Positions 9,900-18,438 of a stretch of 64,000 nt of DNA are shown piece by piece. The notes below the pieces were generated by a model. It ran no database searches, was not told the DNA's origin, and saw nothing but the letters and a program-made list of their open reading frames with translations. The DNA is taken from contig NZ_CP046619.1 of assembly GCF_009755725.1 (NCBI RefSeq), forward strand, positions 930,001-994,000, read 5' to 3'. Source of the stretch: Diaminobutyricimonas sp. LJ205. Lineage in GTDB: Bacteria > Actinomycetota > Actinomycetes > Actinomycetales > Microbacteriaceae. Numbering within the stretch: the first letter of the stretch is position 1; each line of letters opens with the position of its first letter. A program made the position numbers and the translations under genes.

Positions 9900-12800
9900 A
9901 AGAACACACTTCCCGCGGAGACGGGCTGAACCGAATCAACCGATCGTCGTAGCGCCCCGAGGGAGGCAAGGATCTCGTTGCGCAGTTCGTACGATCCCGG
10001 GAAATCGAGCAGCTCCGTCCGTTGTGCGATGCGCGCAAAGTACGTCTTGAAGTTCGTCATGAGGTCGTCCAGCTTCTTTGCGGCTTCGTCACGACGGACT
10101 TCCCAATCGGCACCGGAGTCGAGGCCGCTGGCATCTGTGCCGTCCAGAATCCACGCGGCAAGCTCCCCCGGAACTTCCTCTGGGCTACCCGAACCGAGAA
10201 CGAGCATCCGTTCGTAGGGTCTCATGGGTGCCAGTGACTCTGTCGAGTTCACTTCAAGCATGGCAACACTGACTGATTCTAGGAGTGCGGGAAGGAGGTC
10301 TGGACCCGGTTTCACGGCGGTCAGTGTGGGCCACGGGAATGCCGCGTAGTCGCCTCCCTCGCCTATGTTGGCGGGCACGAATATTTTGGCGCCGGTGTCG
10401 GTGACTTCCAGTTGGTTTAGCAGGCTCGAAACGAACCATCCGCGAATGAGCGAGTCCAGGACGCCCGGCGAGAACGGTAGAGCCTCAGGCAACGGACGCG
10501 CGCGACGCCAGCGCCAGAACTCAGCACGCTGATCAGGCGCTTTGTTGCGGGCACCCCATTCGCTAGCGATGGGGCGCATGAGGCTGTTGAAAACCACGGG
10601 CTCGTATGGCTCGCTGAGAACGGTGAAGATGTCGATATGCGCTCCGCCAGCATCGCTAAACGCCTTGGTGATCTCTTCACTCCATTGGCCACGAGCTTGA
10701 AGGGTCTTCTGCAGAATCTCGCGTGCGGGTGAGTTGTCAGGCAAGGGAATCTCACTGAACGATGTCGAGTAGCTGACCTCATGCCGATCATGCACTTGCA
10801 CTAGCACCGACGTGTTGATATTCGCGAGCGGGGCACCTGCGTTCAGTGCAGCGATCAGCTGGCCCTCGAAACGCTGAAGGCGCGTGGTGATCTCACTCGG
10901 ACTGATCGTTTCCGGGTTGAGATACTCGCGGAGGCCCTCGGCCATGTAGTTGCCGACGAGCGTGCCCGGTCGGTGCAGCCATTCCCGGCATCGATGGATC
11001 AGGTCCTCGGGGGAGGCGAGGACCTTAAAGCTCGCCTTCGAAGGAGTGGCAGTGATAGAGACATTGACCTGGTGATTCTTCGGAGCCCATTTCCGCTCCT
11101 TCGCGATGAGCTGCTGAACCCCGGACTCAACCGAATCGGTGCCCAGTACAATCTGGCGCTCCGCAAGCGCTCGACCCTCGGTGCCGGTCGGCGCATCGAG
11201 CGTTCGGCGAACGAGGTCCGCGAGGAGCTCGTGGTAGTTGTCCGCCGGCTCGAGGAGGAACTCGTTCGGGGCGGGCTTGAGACGTTCCGGCACCGTGTCC
11301 CCAGCAGGCCAAGTATCCATCTTGGAGCTTCGTGCTCCCCGACCCGACCCGCGCGCGTTGGCGAGCGCATCAATGCTGTGCTCGATGGCCTCGAGAAGTG
11401 GATGAATCACATTGCTTGCGAGGTCGTCGATGAACTCGGCGGCCAGTTCCCGAATCTCGGCTTCCTGCTCCTGGAGGAAGGTATTCACCGCGCGCTTCAC
11501 TGCTTCTTCCAGACGATCGGTCGTTCGCAGGATGACGGCCGTGTCCTGATCATCGATGGCGCCGCGCACCTGCTGGTCGACGTCCGCTGCCCAGCGCCGC
11601 TGAGCCGCAGCCTCGCTAACAAGCTCCTCACGGACTTGCTTGATCTCGGTGCCCAGCCTGCGGAGCAGTTCAGCCGTTACCGGGGCACCGGCATGAGCGA
11701 CATAGCGCGCAGCAAGAGAGGGGAGATGATTCTGAATATGCTCGACCCAGGCTTTGCCCTTATCAATCCGCAGCGCAAGTTGTGCAGTTTGAAAGCTCGA
11801 GCGGCGGTCGTTGACGAGATTCCGAATGCCACGTCGCACGTCAGAGGCTCTCGCCCCCCTCTCAGGAATCGTTTCCCGGATCTTGCTTAGTACTTCGGTG
11901 TACACGGCCTTGAGGTCAGATTTGATGCTGTCCGGACGAAGTGCATCGATGATCTGATTGCGGTCTTCACCACGCTCGTCCAGGCCTGAGGCATCGAGGA
12001 ACCCGCCAAATACATCGTCGGCGGTTTCCATGATCAGCTGCTTCTCGGTCCGCTCATCGCCCCGAGCGCGGAGGGTTTCGTGCTGACGCAGGAAGCGTTC
12101 CACAGCGGTACGCGCCAGATGCTCCGATGCGTACTCCTGGAAGCGATCACGGCCGAGGCCTACTCGAGCTGAGCCCATTGCGATGAACGGCGTTTCGGTC
12201 CCCTGCGTGTGCAGGGGGAGTTTGTCGGGAACGGATTGAGCAGTCGCAGCCCACTGTGCCTGGGTGTACGCAGCCATCCGGTCCTGCAGCGTCGCACTTG
12301 ACATCCAAGACGCGAGCGAACGTCCCATGGCTAGGTAGATGTCGTTCTGGGTCTTGTAGGTGACGCTCTCGTTGCTCGCCCCGACCAGGAACGGATATCG
12401 CGGGCCAAGACGTCTCGCGGAACCGAGCTGCACGCCATACTTGGCAAACAGCTGAGTAGTGCCTTCGGACGGTCCCTCTTCGTTCCAGTATCCGCTTAGT
12501 AATTCGGCAATCGCAGCAAGGGAGTTGGGCCGAACTCCCCGCCGCGCTTCCTCGGGCAGGTAATCAAACACATCCGGGGCGTACAGGATGCCGACGATCT
12601 CATTCGCCCATTTATCACCTAGGGCTCGAACCGCGTCGCAGACATCGATGACCGCGCCGGATCCCGTTCCGCCCGCGATTGAGGAGACAACCACCACTGT
12701 CGGTTCGTGCGAGATCGAGCCTGACGAACTGCCCAACAATGTGCTGACGGCCTGCAGCTCGCCAATGACCTCGGCGCCTGTGAGCTCGCGCCGCGCTTTC

Positions 12801-13216
12801 ATGAGTGCATCACGGACACGCTCGACTCCCGCAACCGTAATAACACGGCCGAGTGCGCGAAACTGGCCTGCCCCCTTACTGGCCGGAATGTTTACCCGAT
12901 TCGGGTCGGGTCGCCAGCCACCGAGCGCATCGACGATGTGAGAGCCACCGGATTGGACCATCGCGGCGTCGATTGTGCGGTAGTCGAGTCCAAGGCCGAC
13001 CATGCCCTGATAGTCACGCTCGGGGAGTTGGCCCGGCAGGTCGGGGTCGTTGCCGTCTGCCACTGTCGGCACGTCGATGTGAAGAAATTGCCACGCCTTC
13101 GGCAATTCGCCTTCCCAGCCGGCCTGTTCGAGTCTACGCACGAGGTTATCTCGAACAATCCGGAGCGTTTTGCCGCCAGAACCGCCAACGCCAATAAGGA
13201 GGAAGGGACGAAGCAT
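9896..13216 (-). CDS. Tubulin/FtsZ-superfamily GTPase-like protein (Tubulin_2 type)
   Basis: This is a 1106-aa protein. The N-terminus has a glycine-rich first loop, LLIGVGGSGGKTLR (residues 6-19), and the tubulin/FtsZ signature AGGTGSG at 181-187 after a VVVVSS strand. These are the nucleotide phosphate-binding elements of the superfamily. It is far longer than FtsZ (about 380 aa): after the GTPase core come helical, coiled-coil-prone segments and a mixed C-terminal region. It resembles the large bacterial proteins of Pfam family Tubulin_2 (PF13809) rather than FtsZ or TubZ. The ATG at 13216 has AAGGA 8 nt upstream. It sits between a vWA receptor-like protein and a membrane coiled-coil protein. 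Whether it polymerises is unknown. Confidence 0.8.
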   Translation of the reverse strand: MLRPFLLIGVGGSGGKTLRIVRDNLVRRLEQAGWEGELPKAWQFLHIDVPTVADGNDPDLPGQLPERDYQGMVGLGLDYRTIDAAMVQSGGSHIVDALGGWRPDPNRVNIPASKGAGQFRALGRVITVAGVERVRDALMKARRELTGAEVIGELQAVSTLLGSSSGSISHEPTVVVVSSIAGGTGSGAVIDVCDAVRALGDKWANEIVGILYAPDVFDYLPEEARRGVRPNSLAAIAELLSGYWNEEGPSEGTTQLFAKYGVQLGSARRLGPRYPFLVGASNESVTYKTQNDIYLAMGRSLASWMSSATLQDRMAAYTQAQWAATAQSVPDKLPLHTQGTETPFIAMGSARVGLGRDRFQEYASEHLARTAVERFLRQHETLRARGDERTEKQLIMETADDVFGGFLDASGLDERGEDRNQIIDALRPDSIKSDLKAVYTEVLSKIRETIPERGARASDVRRGIRNLVNDRRSSFQTAQLALRIDKGKAWVEHIQNHLPSLAARYVAHAGAPVTAELLRRLGTEIKQVREELVSEAAAQRRWAADVDQQVRGAIDDQDTAVILRTTDRLEEAVKRAVNTFLQEQEAEIRELAAEFIDDLASNVIHPLLEAIEHSIDALANARGSGRGARSSKMDTWPAGDTVPERLKPAPNEFLLEPADNYHELLADLVRRTLDAPTGTEGRALAERQIVLGTDSVESGVQQLIAKERKWAPKNHQVNVSITATPSKASFKVLASPEDLIHRCREWLHRPGTLVGNYMAEGLREYLNPETISPSEITTRLQRFEGQLIAALNAGAPLANINTSVLVQVHDRHEVSYSTSFSEIPLPDNSPAREILQKTLQARGQWSEEITKAFSDAGGAHIDIFTVLSEPYEPVVFNSLMRPIASEWGARNKAPDQRAEFWRWRRARPLPEALPFSPGVLDSLIRGWFVSSLLNQLEVTDTGAKIFVPANIGEGGDYAAFPWPTLTAVKPGPDLLPALLESVSVAMLEVNSTESLAPMRPYERMLVLGSGSPEEVPGELAAWILDGTDASGLDSGADWEVRRDEAAKKLDDLMTNFKTYFARIAQRTELLDFPGSYELRNEILASLGALRRSVDSVQPVSAGSVFF

Positions 13217-13246
13217 GCTGTATTCCTTTTCGGGTACTCGGGACCT

Positions 13247-15982
13247 TTAGTCCCAGAAATTGATGGTTGGGGAGGGCGGTGCGTCAGGTTGGTCATCGAG
13301 CTCGCGGACGACGGGGTGGGTGGGCGGGGCAACATCTGGCGCCTTTTTAGGCTTTCGAGCGAACCGTTTCCCGGTTCTGGGGGAGGCCTCGCGCAGTGTT
13401 TGCAGTGGCCTCGCACTGTCGTCATCCCAGTCCATTGAGGGGAGTGACTCGATAACAACGCCGTCGGTACTGGGTTGGCGCTCAGCCGACTCTGACGCGA
13501 CGACGACCGAAGCGGTTGCCCCAGCTCTCGCGGCTCTGGCCGCCTTCACTGCATCGAGAATCCGCTCCCACGGAGCGTTCTCAATCTCAGAGATGCGCTC
13601 GTCCAGCACCGAAGAGACCCCGTCGGGAGAGTCGATTATGGTCACGAGTTTGCCTCGGACCGACCCGTCCTCATTGGGGGCTGGCGCTGGCTCCGCGACG
13701 AACACGAACCCGAGCGTTCCTGGAAGGCGCACGGGTGCTCGCTTGCCATCCAAACCGATCATCAGCTGGTCGCCTCCGGGGACCACCACGATCCCGTCGT
13801 CTGTCTCGACGTATGGCTGTGCCTGTCGTAACGGGAACCAAGGGAAGGCACGTTGATAGTTGAGACCAGCCGCAGCGAAACGGGGCACTCGGCGTTTGTT
13901 GAGGAATCCGATGGGCTGGAAATCCTTAGCAGCATCCAGAAGGATTGGGCCATCGGCCCTCGTCACTCGCGTGGCCGTCGCGACAACGGGCACGGACGCC
14001 ACTCGTGCGTCGGGACCGAGCACGAACCGCTCAGCAACCCGGCGCGAAATGTCAGCAGTCGCCCACGCCGCTCCCAGCGCTGCAAGCACTAGGAGGAGGG
14101 TCGAATACCATAAAGCCCCTCTATCGATCGGGCGAGTCATCGTCGTTTCGAAGGGGATGCTGACCGTGATGGTTTGGCTGCCATCCATTTCCTCAAGCCG
14201 CACGTTGAGCGTGCCCTCCACTCGTCCGTCCGCTGGATGCTCCGGCGAAACGACGATCTCCAAAGGGACGTCGGTGTTTGCAGGCACGTCTATGCACTCG
14301 GATCCTGACGCCCGGACGTCAAGGTCGCCAGCGCCAGCTGGCGACCCGACTGTGACGCTATCGAGGCAGGCACGGGTTACACCCGAAGTTCCACCGGTGA
14401 ATGTAAGAACGCCGGTCGACGTTCCGCTTCCCTCGATTGCGGGCAGGAGAAGCTTGCTTGGGAGCACGGTCGGAAATGACGGTGGAAGCCGAGTCGCGAG
14501 TTCGGTGTGCCCCGTGACCGGCCCAAGCTTGATGTTGTGTGCTGCGGTTGTTGCGTGCGCGGTTGCGTCCACGCGGAGCGTCGGCGGAACCTTCGCGCTC
14601 GGAACTTGAACCGTCACGTCCCAGGCATTGCCGTTACGGACCGCCTTCAAGCTTTCCCCGCCGAGGCTGATGTCGAGGTCGATCGAATCGAACATCTCGA
14701 AGTCGATCTCGCGCCCGTCGCTGTCTCGAGGGACGACCCGAACCAGTCCCTCCTGGCCGACGAGAAGCTCATCCGGTGCCTCAACGTCGAGGGTCACACC
14801 CCACGAGTAGTAGACATCCACTACGGCCATGGCTGATGCTCCGGCAGCGAGGATCCATTCGCCACTTTCTGTAGCCCTCGGGACCTTAACATCGACGGTA
14901 ATGAGTCCGTCATGGTCATTCACGATGACTTTTCCGCCCTTTATTTCCTTCGCGCCGGGATCCAGCGTCGCGGTGCTCCCGTCCGGGGCGGTGAGCGACG
15001 GAGTTTCGTTGCTCGAGAGGCGCTCCATGATTACTTGAAACCCTGCGATTCCGGGATCGACCGGAATCCGAAGCTTGCCCTCAACGCACAGCGAGTCGGG
15101 GCACGTGGCGCTCAGTCCGCGAGTGGCTCCATTGAGCATGGCGGTGGCCTGTGCGAAGAGAAGCCGGATCGCGCCGGCATCATCTGCTCGGAGGTAAGCG
15201 CCAGTCGATGAAGTAGAGGGGATTGGCGCGGTGCCGCACGATTCGCCCTCCCCAGTCCCTTCAGCAATTGACTTCAGTCGCTCGCGATCCTGATCGGTCA
15301 CGCTTCCGCGGCCCTCCGATGTGAAGAGAGCTAGGGCAATCACGGCGATGTCGTTGGTTCGCAGGCCATCAGCGATCCCTTGGGGTGCGCAAATTTCGGC
15401 TCGCAAGGCGTCAGTGTCGGGGCCGACGTCGAGTTTGCCATCCGTGAACCAGAAGACGACTTTGCAGCTTGCTCCATCAAGCGCGGCGGCCTTCTCATCG
15501 AGCGCCTTCTGAGCGCCGCGTAGGGCTGCTCCGTAGTCGGTGAACTTGTCGCGATCGCGATCAGGCAGCGCTGTGGATGCCGCGCTCTTGAGTGAATCGA
15601 GATGTGTGTCCCTGACGGCACCCCACCCGACGATCTCGTCATACGAGGAGCCGAATGTGGCGAGACTCGCTTGCACGTCGAGTTTGCTCGAGGAGGACCC
15701 ACCCAATTGCGCGAGGGAATCGAGCGCGGTCAACACCGCGCCCGCACGCTTATCCGCTGGGTCTGTCTGACGAAGGCTGCCGGAGGAATCAACCACGATC
15801 GCGGCAAGAAGGTGATCGCCAGTTGCGGCGCAGGCCGCGATGTTCGCAAACGCTCTGGCGCCGGTGTCGCTGAGTTCAGCTGCGGCCGCGCTCGTTGCAC
15901 CCAAACCGACCATCATTGCAACGACGGCCATCACGCACGCGATACGGGCGCGAACTTTCCTCCGAGGGGCGCGGCTTCTCAT
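13247..15982 (-). CDS. Secreted/membrane-anchored vWA-domain protein
   Basis: This is a 911-aa protein. ATG 15982 overlaps the stop of the upstream small membrane gene (ATGA) and is followed by an Arg-rich signal peptide ending near ATSAAAA (residue 35). That choice avoids about 99 spurious N-terminal residues. A von Willebrand A domain begins near residue 60 with an intact MIDAS DSSGS (65-69), a later conserved Thr region and FWFTDG. Beta-sandwich-like extracellular segments follow. One transmembrane helix lies at about 622-642 (LWYSTLLLVLAALGAAWA). A cytosolic tail of about 260 residues ends in a Pro-rich, charged segment. The layout is that of an outward-facing adhesion or sensor module linked through the membrane to the tubulin-like protein encoded next. 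Function is inferred only. Confidence 0.78.
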   Translation of the reverse strand: MRSRAPRRKVRARIACVMAVVAMMVGLGATSAAAAELSDTGARAFANIAACAATGDHLLAAIVVDSSGSLRQTDPADKRAGAVLTALDSLAQLGGSSSSKLDVQASLATFGSSYDEIVGWGAVRDTHLDSLKSAASTALPDRDRDKFTDYGAALRGAQKALDEKAAALDGASCKVVFWFTDGKLDVGPDTDALRAEICAPQGIADGLRTNDIAVIALALFTSEGRGSVTDQDRERLKSIAEGTGEGESCGTAPIPSTSSTGAYLRADDAGAIRLLFAQATAMLNGATRGLSATCPDSLCVEGKLRIPVDPGIAGFQVIMERLSSNETPSLTAPDGSTATLDPGAKEIKGGKVIVNDHDGLITVDVKVPRATESGEWILAAGASAMAVVDVYYSWGVTLDVEAPDELLVGQEGLVRVVPRDSDGREIDFEMFDSIDLDISLGGESLKAVRNGNAWDVTVQVPSAKVPPTLRVDATAHATTAAHNIKLGPVTGHTELATRLPPSFPTVLPSKLLLPAIEGSGTSTGVLTFTGGTSGVTRACLDSVTVGSPAGAGDLDVRASGSECIDVPANTDVPLEIVVSPEHPADGRVEGTLNVRLEEMDGSQTITVSIPFETTMTRPIDRGALWYSTLLLVLAALGAAWATADISRRVAERFVLGPDARVASVPVVATATRVTRADGPILLDAAKDFQPIGFLNKRRVPRFAAAGLNYQRAFPWFPLRQAQPYVETDDGIVVVPGGDQLMIGLDGKRAPVRLPGTLGFVFVAEPAPAPNEDGSVRGKLVTIIDSPDGVSSVLDERISEIENAPWERILDAVKAARAARAGATASVVVASESAERQPSTDGVVIESLPSMDWDDDSARPLQTLREASPRTGKRFARKPKKAPDVAPPTHPVVRELDDQPDAPPSPTINFWD

Positions 15983-16326
15983 TGCTTTGACAGCTCCAGC
16001 GCGAGCAGAACAGCGTTGGTGAGGCCCGCGGCCATGCCGATACCCAAGCCAAGGGCGGCAAGACGATCGAGGCCCGGCTGTGGGAGGAACTGAGGGTGGC
16101 CGCGGTGCGCGTTGCGCAATGCGCGATGAATTGAGACGAACACCGTCGCGACGATCGCCCCGAGCAGGTATCCAGCCAAGAGCAGTGCGATCGAATCTGG
16201 CTCCAGGCCGAATGCGTTCACCGCAGCCAGACCTACAGACACTGATCCTGCCGCGATGGTCGCTGCGAGCGGCCACCACGGTGTCCGGATGCGCGCGGCA
16301 TTGGCGCCGTGGGTAATCCCCCCCAT
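15979..16326 (-). CDS. Small membrane protein, first gene of tubulin/vWA operon
   Basis: This protein of about 115 aa matches no family I recognise. I prefer ATG 16326, which has GAGG six nt upstream; a GTG at 16350 would add eight residues. It has at least three hydrophobic segments (WWPLAATIAAGSVSVGLAAV, IALLLAGYLLGAIVATVFV and a C-terminal LAALGLGIGMAAGLTNAVLL) joined by a basic loop. Its stop overlaps the start of the vWA gene, so it belongs to the same transcript. It is probably a membrane accessory of the vWA/tubulin-like assembly. Confidence 0.6.
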   Translation of the reverse strand: MGGITHGANAARIRTPWWPLAATIAAGSVSVGLAAVNAFGLEPDSIALLLAGYLLGAIVATVFVSIHRALRNAHRGHPQFLPQPGLDRLAALGLGIGMAAGLTNAVLLALELSKQ

Positions 16327-16334
16327 TGATTGCC

Positions 16335-16472
16335 TCAATTCGCTCGACACTGAGGGAGTGAGTCGCTCAACACCCCATACCCCTGGTTGCCCGCCCCGAC
16401 AACCCGGCTGAATGGGAGCCTACGACTCCCGGTGGGAAAACGGAAACGCCTCATTGCGCAACCGAGCATCAT
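16335..16472 (-). CDS. Possible small leader ORF upstream of the tubulin/vWA operon
   Basis: This is a 45-codon frame with ATG-ATG start and GAGG six nt upstream, ending just before the small membrane gene. It has no recognisable domain; composition is Arg-rich with two Cys. The ribosome site is the only positive evidence. The surrounding 16327-16627 interval otherwise holds only the presumed operon promoter and shows no other gene. Confidence 0.2.
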   Translation of the reverse strand: MMLGCAMRRFRFPTGSRRLPFSRVVGAGNQGYGVLSDSLPQCRAN

Positions 16473-16627
16473 TGGTGTCCTCTTTCGGGTTCGGACTACG
16501 GATGTATGAGTAAGCATGCTGGACCACCGACATTTCCTCTACTCTGATTGGGGTTCTTATCGGACCGCGAGCGAACTGAACGCACCCCTAGCAGTGCGGT
16601 GTGGCGCGAAGCCGCGCGAGCCAACTT

Positions 16628-17263
16628 CTAGGACTCGTCCTCCGCGGCTTGCTGCCGCTCCGTCTGGGTGAAGCCGGTTCTCAACCCGGTCGTACGCAGG
16701 TCAGTCATGTAACGACTCACGGCGTGCGCCGAGTACGCGATCTGGTCAGGTGCTGCCTCGAACGTCAGTGCGCTGTCGGCGTCGATGCCGAGCGCCCGAC
16801 CAGTCATGACCGCGTCCTGATTGGCGCCGAGGAAGACGAAGTCCCAGCCGTACTTCTCGGATTGCTCGACGACGAGCGTACGCACGAGATCCAGCGAGTA
16901 CTCCTGGCTGGAGTTCTCTTCGCCGTCAGTGACCACGACGACCTGCACGGTCGAAGGTCGAGCGTGTTCCGGCATCCCGGCGAGCGTGCGACCGAACTCG
17001 GTAATGGCGATGCCGAGTGCGTCGAACAGTGCGGTGCCGCCGCGCGGTTCAAGCTCGATGCGCACGGAGGTGGGGTCGGCGAGGGAAAACACGTGGTCGA
17101 TCTGATTGTCGAACTGCACGAGGTCGACGGTGAGTAGTCCGGGCGCGGCCGCCTGCTCGGTGACAAGGGTGGTGAGCGCCTCGACCATCTCGTCGCGAAT
17201 CGAGTGCATGGAACCGCTGCGGTCAACGACGAGCAGCAGGGCGGTGTAGTTCGGGTCGGTCAT
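16628..17263 (-). CDS. Cytosolic vWA-domain protein
   Basis: This is a 211-aa protein consisting almost only of a vWA domain. I chose ATG 17263 because AAGGAG lies six nt upstream; the longer frame to 17305 lacks a site. MIDAS residues are intact: DRSGS near residue 13, GGTALFDAL, and VVTDGEEN. There is no signal peptide or membrane helix. Proteins of this size (YfbK/TerY-like) act as metal-dependent interaction modules. It lies about 300 nt upstream of the tubulin/vWA operon on the same strand but as a separate unit, so a link to that system is possible and unproven. Confidence 0.8.
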   Translation of the reverse strand: MTDPNYTALLLVVDRSGSMHSIRDEMVEALTTLVTEQAAAPGLLTVDLVQFDNQIDHVFSLADPTSVRIELEPRGGTALFDALGIAITEFGRTLAGMPEHARPSTVQVVVVTDGEENSSQEYSLDLVRTLVVEQSEKYGWDFVFLGANQDAVMTGRALGIDADSALTFEAAPDQIAYSAHAVSRYMTDLRTTGLRTGFTQTERQQAAEDES

Positions 17264-17397
17264 GACGAGCTCCTTCGGGTAGAGGCGACGCCATGCCGGC
17301 CGCACAGCGCTGCTCGTGCGGGTCCTGAAAGGAAATCACGCGAGCAAGATTCAGTGTGAGGGGAACCACTGACACTCGAGGGATAAGAGGGCCGAAC

Positions 17398-18300
17398 CTA
17401 AAAGTTCGCCTCCATGAACGTGAGTCGCTCCACTCGTTTTGCCGTTGACGGGTGGGAGTCCAGCAGGGCCGACAGCCACCCCCGACGCAGGGGGTTGGCG
17501 AAGAAGAACTGACTCGTTGCCGCAACTGGCCGTGCAAGCTGGCTGCCCTGGGCCTCAATCTTCCGCAAAGCCCTAGAGAGACCGTCGGGATGCCGCGTCA
17601 ATTCGGCCGCGGACGCGTCCGCAAGGTACTCCCGCTGGCGTGACACCCCTGAGCTGATCAGGGGTCCCAGCAGAAACGCTGCGGTGCCGAAAATCGCGGC
17701 CAAGCACAACGATCCGATCCCGAGGGTGAGCGCGACCATCGCTGCCCCGCCCTTGGCTCGGGTTCCGATTAGCGCCCAACCGATGAACGCGAGTGCGGCG
17801 GCGATGGCGGCCACGGAGCCGACCAGCGCAAATGTGGTGATCTTGACTCGGCTGTCGTAGTTCACGATGTGTGCCACCTCGTGCGCGATCACACCCTCGA
17901 GCTCTGTGTCGTCGAGTAGGCGTAACGTCCCTCGAGTCACGCCGACGACCGCGTCATCCGGACGCATCGCCGCGGCGAAGGCATTGGCTGCGTCATCCTC
18001 GATCACGCACACGATCGGCTTCGGGATGCCTGCGCGGATCGCGAGCGTGTCGACGACTCGGTGCAGGCGCGGTTCCTCGCTCGGCCCCACTTCGACGCAG
18101 CCGGCAGACCGCGCTGCGTGCTTGGTCGCCGAGCGCAATTGCCACCACACGTAAACCCCACAGAATGCGAGCAGTACGACGAGCGGCCACACTGAGGCTG
18201 AACTGATCGAGAGCCACGCGCCGATGCCCGTAATCACGAGCGCGAAGAAAACAATGAGGGTGACACTCCACCTCTTATTGCGCGCGATCTGCCGATACAT
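17398..18300 (-). CDS. htpX: HtpX-like M48 membrane zinc metalloprotease
   Basis: This is a 300-aa protein using ATG 18300, which gives the classic HtpX opening MYRQIARNKRWSV; a GTG at 18348 would add 16 residues. Two N-terminal membrane helices (about 13-60) are followed by a protease domain with the zinc motif HEVAH and the NAFA motif (ANAFAAAM). A second hydrophobic pair and the C-terminal Glu-bearing helix (SRQREYLADASAAEL) complete the M48 layout. HtpX degrades misfolded membrane proteins with an active site on the cytosolic face. It is monocistronic, divergent from the ADP-ribosylglycohydrolase gene. Confidence 0.85.
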   Translation of the reverse strand: MYRQIARNKRWSVTLIVFFALVITGIGAWLSISSASVWPLVVLLAFCGVYVWWQLRSATKHAARSAGCVEVGPSEEPRLHRVVDTLAIRAGIPKPIVCVIEDDAANAFAAAMRPDDAVVGVTRGTLRLLDDTELEGVIAHEVAHIVNYDSRVKITTFALVGSVAAIAAALAFIGWALIGTRAKGGAAMVALTLGIGSLCLAAIFGTAAFLLGPLISSGVSRQREYLADASAAELTRHPDGLSRALRKIEAQGSQLARPVAATSQFFFANPLRRGWLSALLDSHPSTAKRVERLTFMEANF

Positions 18301-18393
18301 CCGGCTCACGGTAGCGGTGCGAGTGTCGCCCAACCAGCCCCTGATCACGGGACACCATCTGAAAGCGCCGCAGAATGTCGGTGGTTGCGTCCA

Positions 18394-18408
18394 CTCTAGT
18401 AATTAGAG
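18394..18408. promoter_or_regulatory. Imperfect palindrome in the htpX / ADP-ribosylglycohydrolase divergent promoter
   Basis: CTCTAGTAATTAGAG has five-base arms (CTCTA/TAGAG) around a five-base centre, 31 nt upstream of the ATG at 18439. The half-site ATTAGAG also occurs (on the minus strand) in the promoter between the NrtR-like gene and the ARPP-1 gene at 20578-20588. A shared operator for the local NrtR-like regulator is a reasonable but untested reading. Confidence 0.35.
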
Positions 18409-18438
18409 CACGATCGATCTAACTATCGAGGAGTCCAC

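Noticed and set aside
13247-16279. vWA gene starting at 16279 (1010 aa)
   Set aside because: The extra N-terminus overlaps the small membrane gene and precedes a clear signal peptide at ATG 15982.
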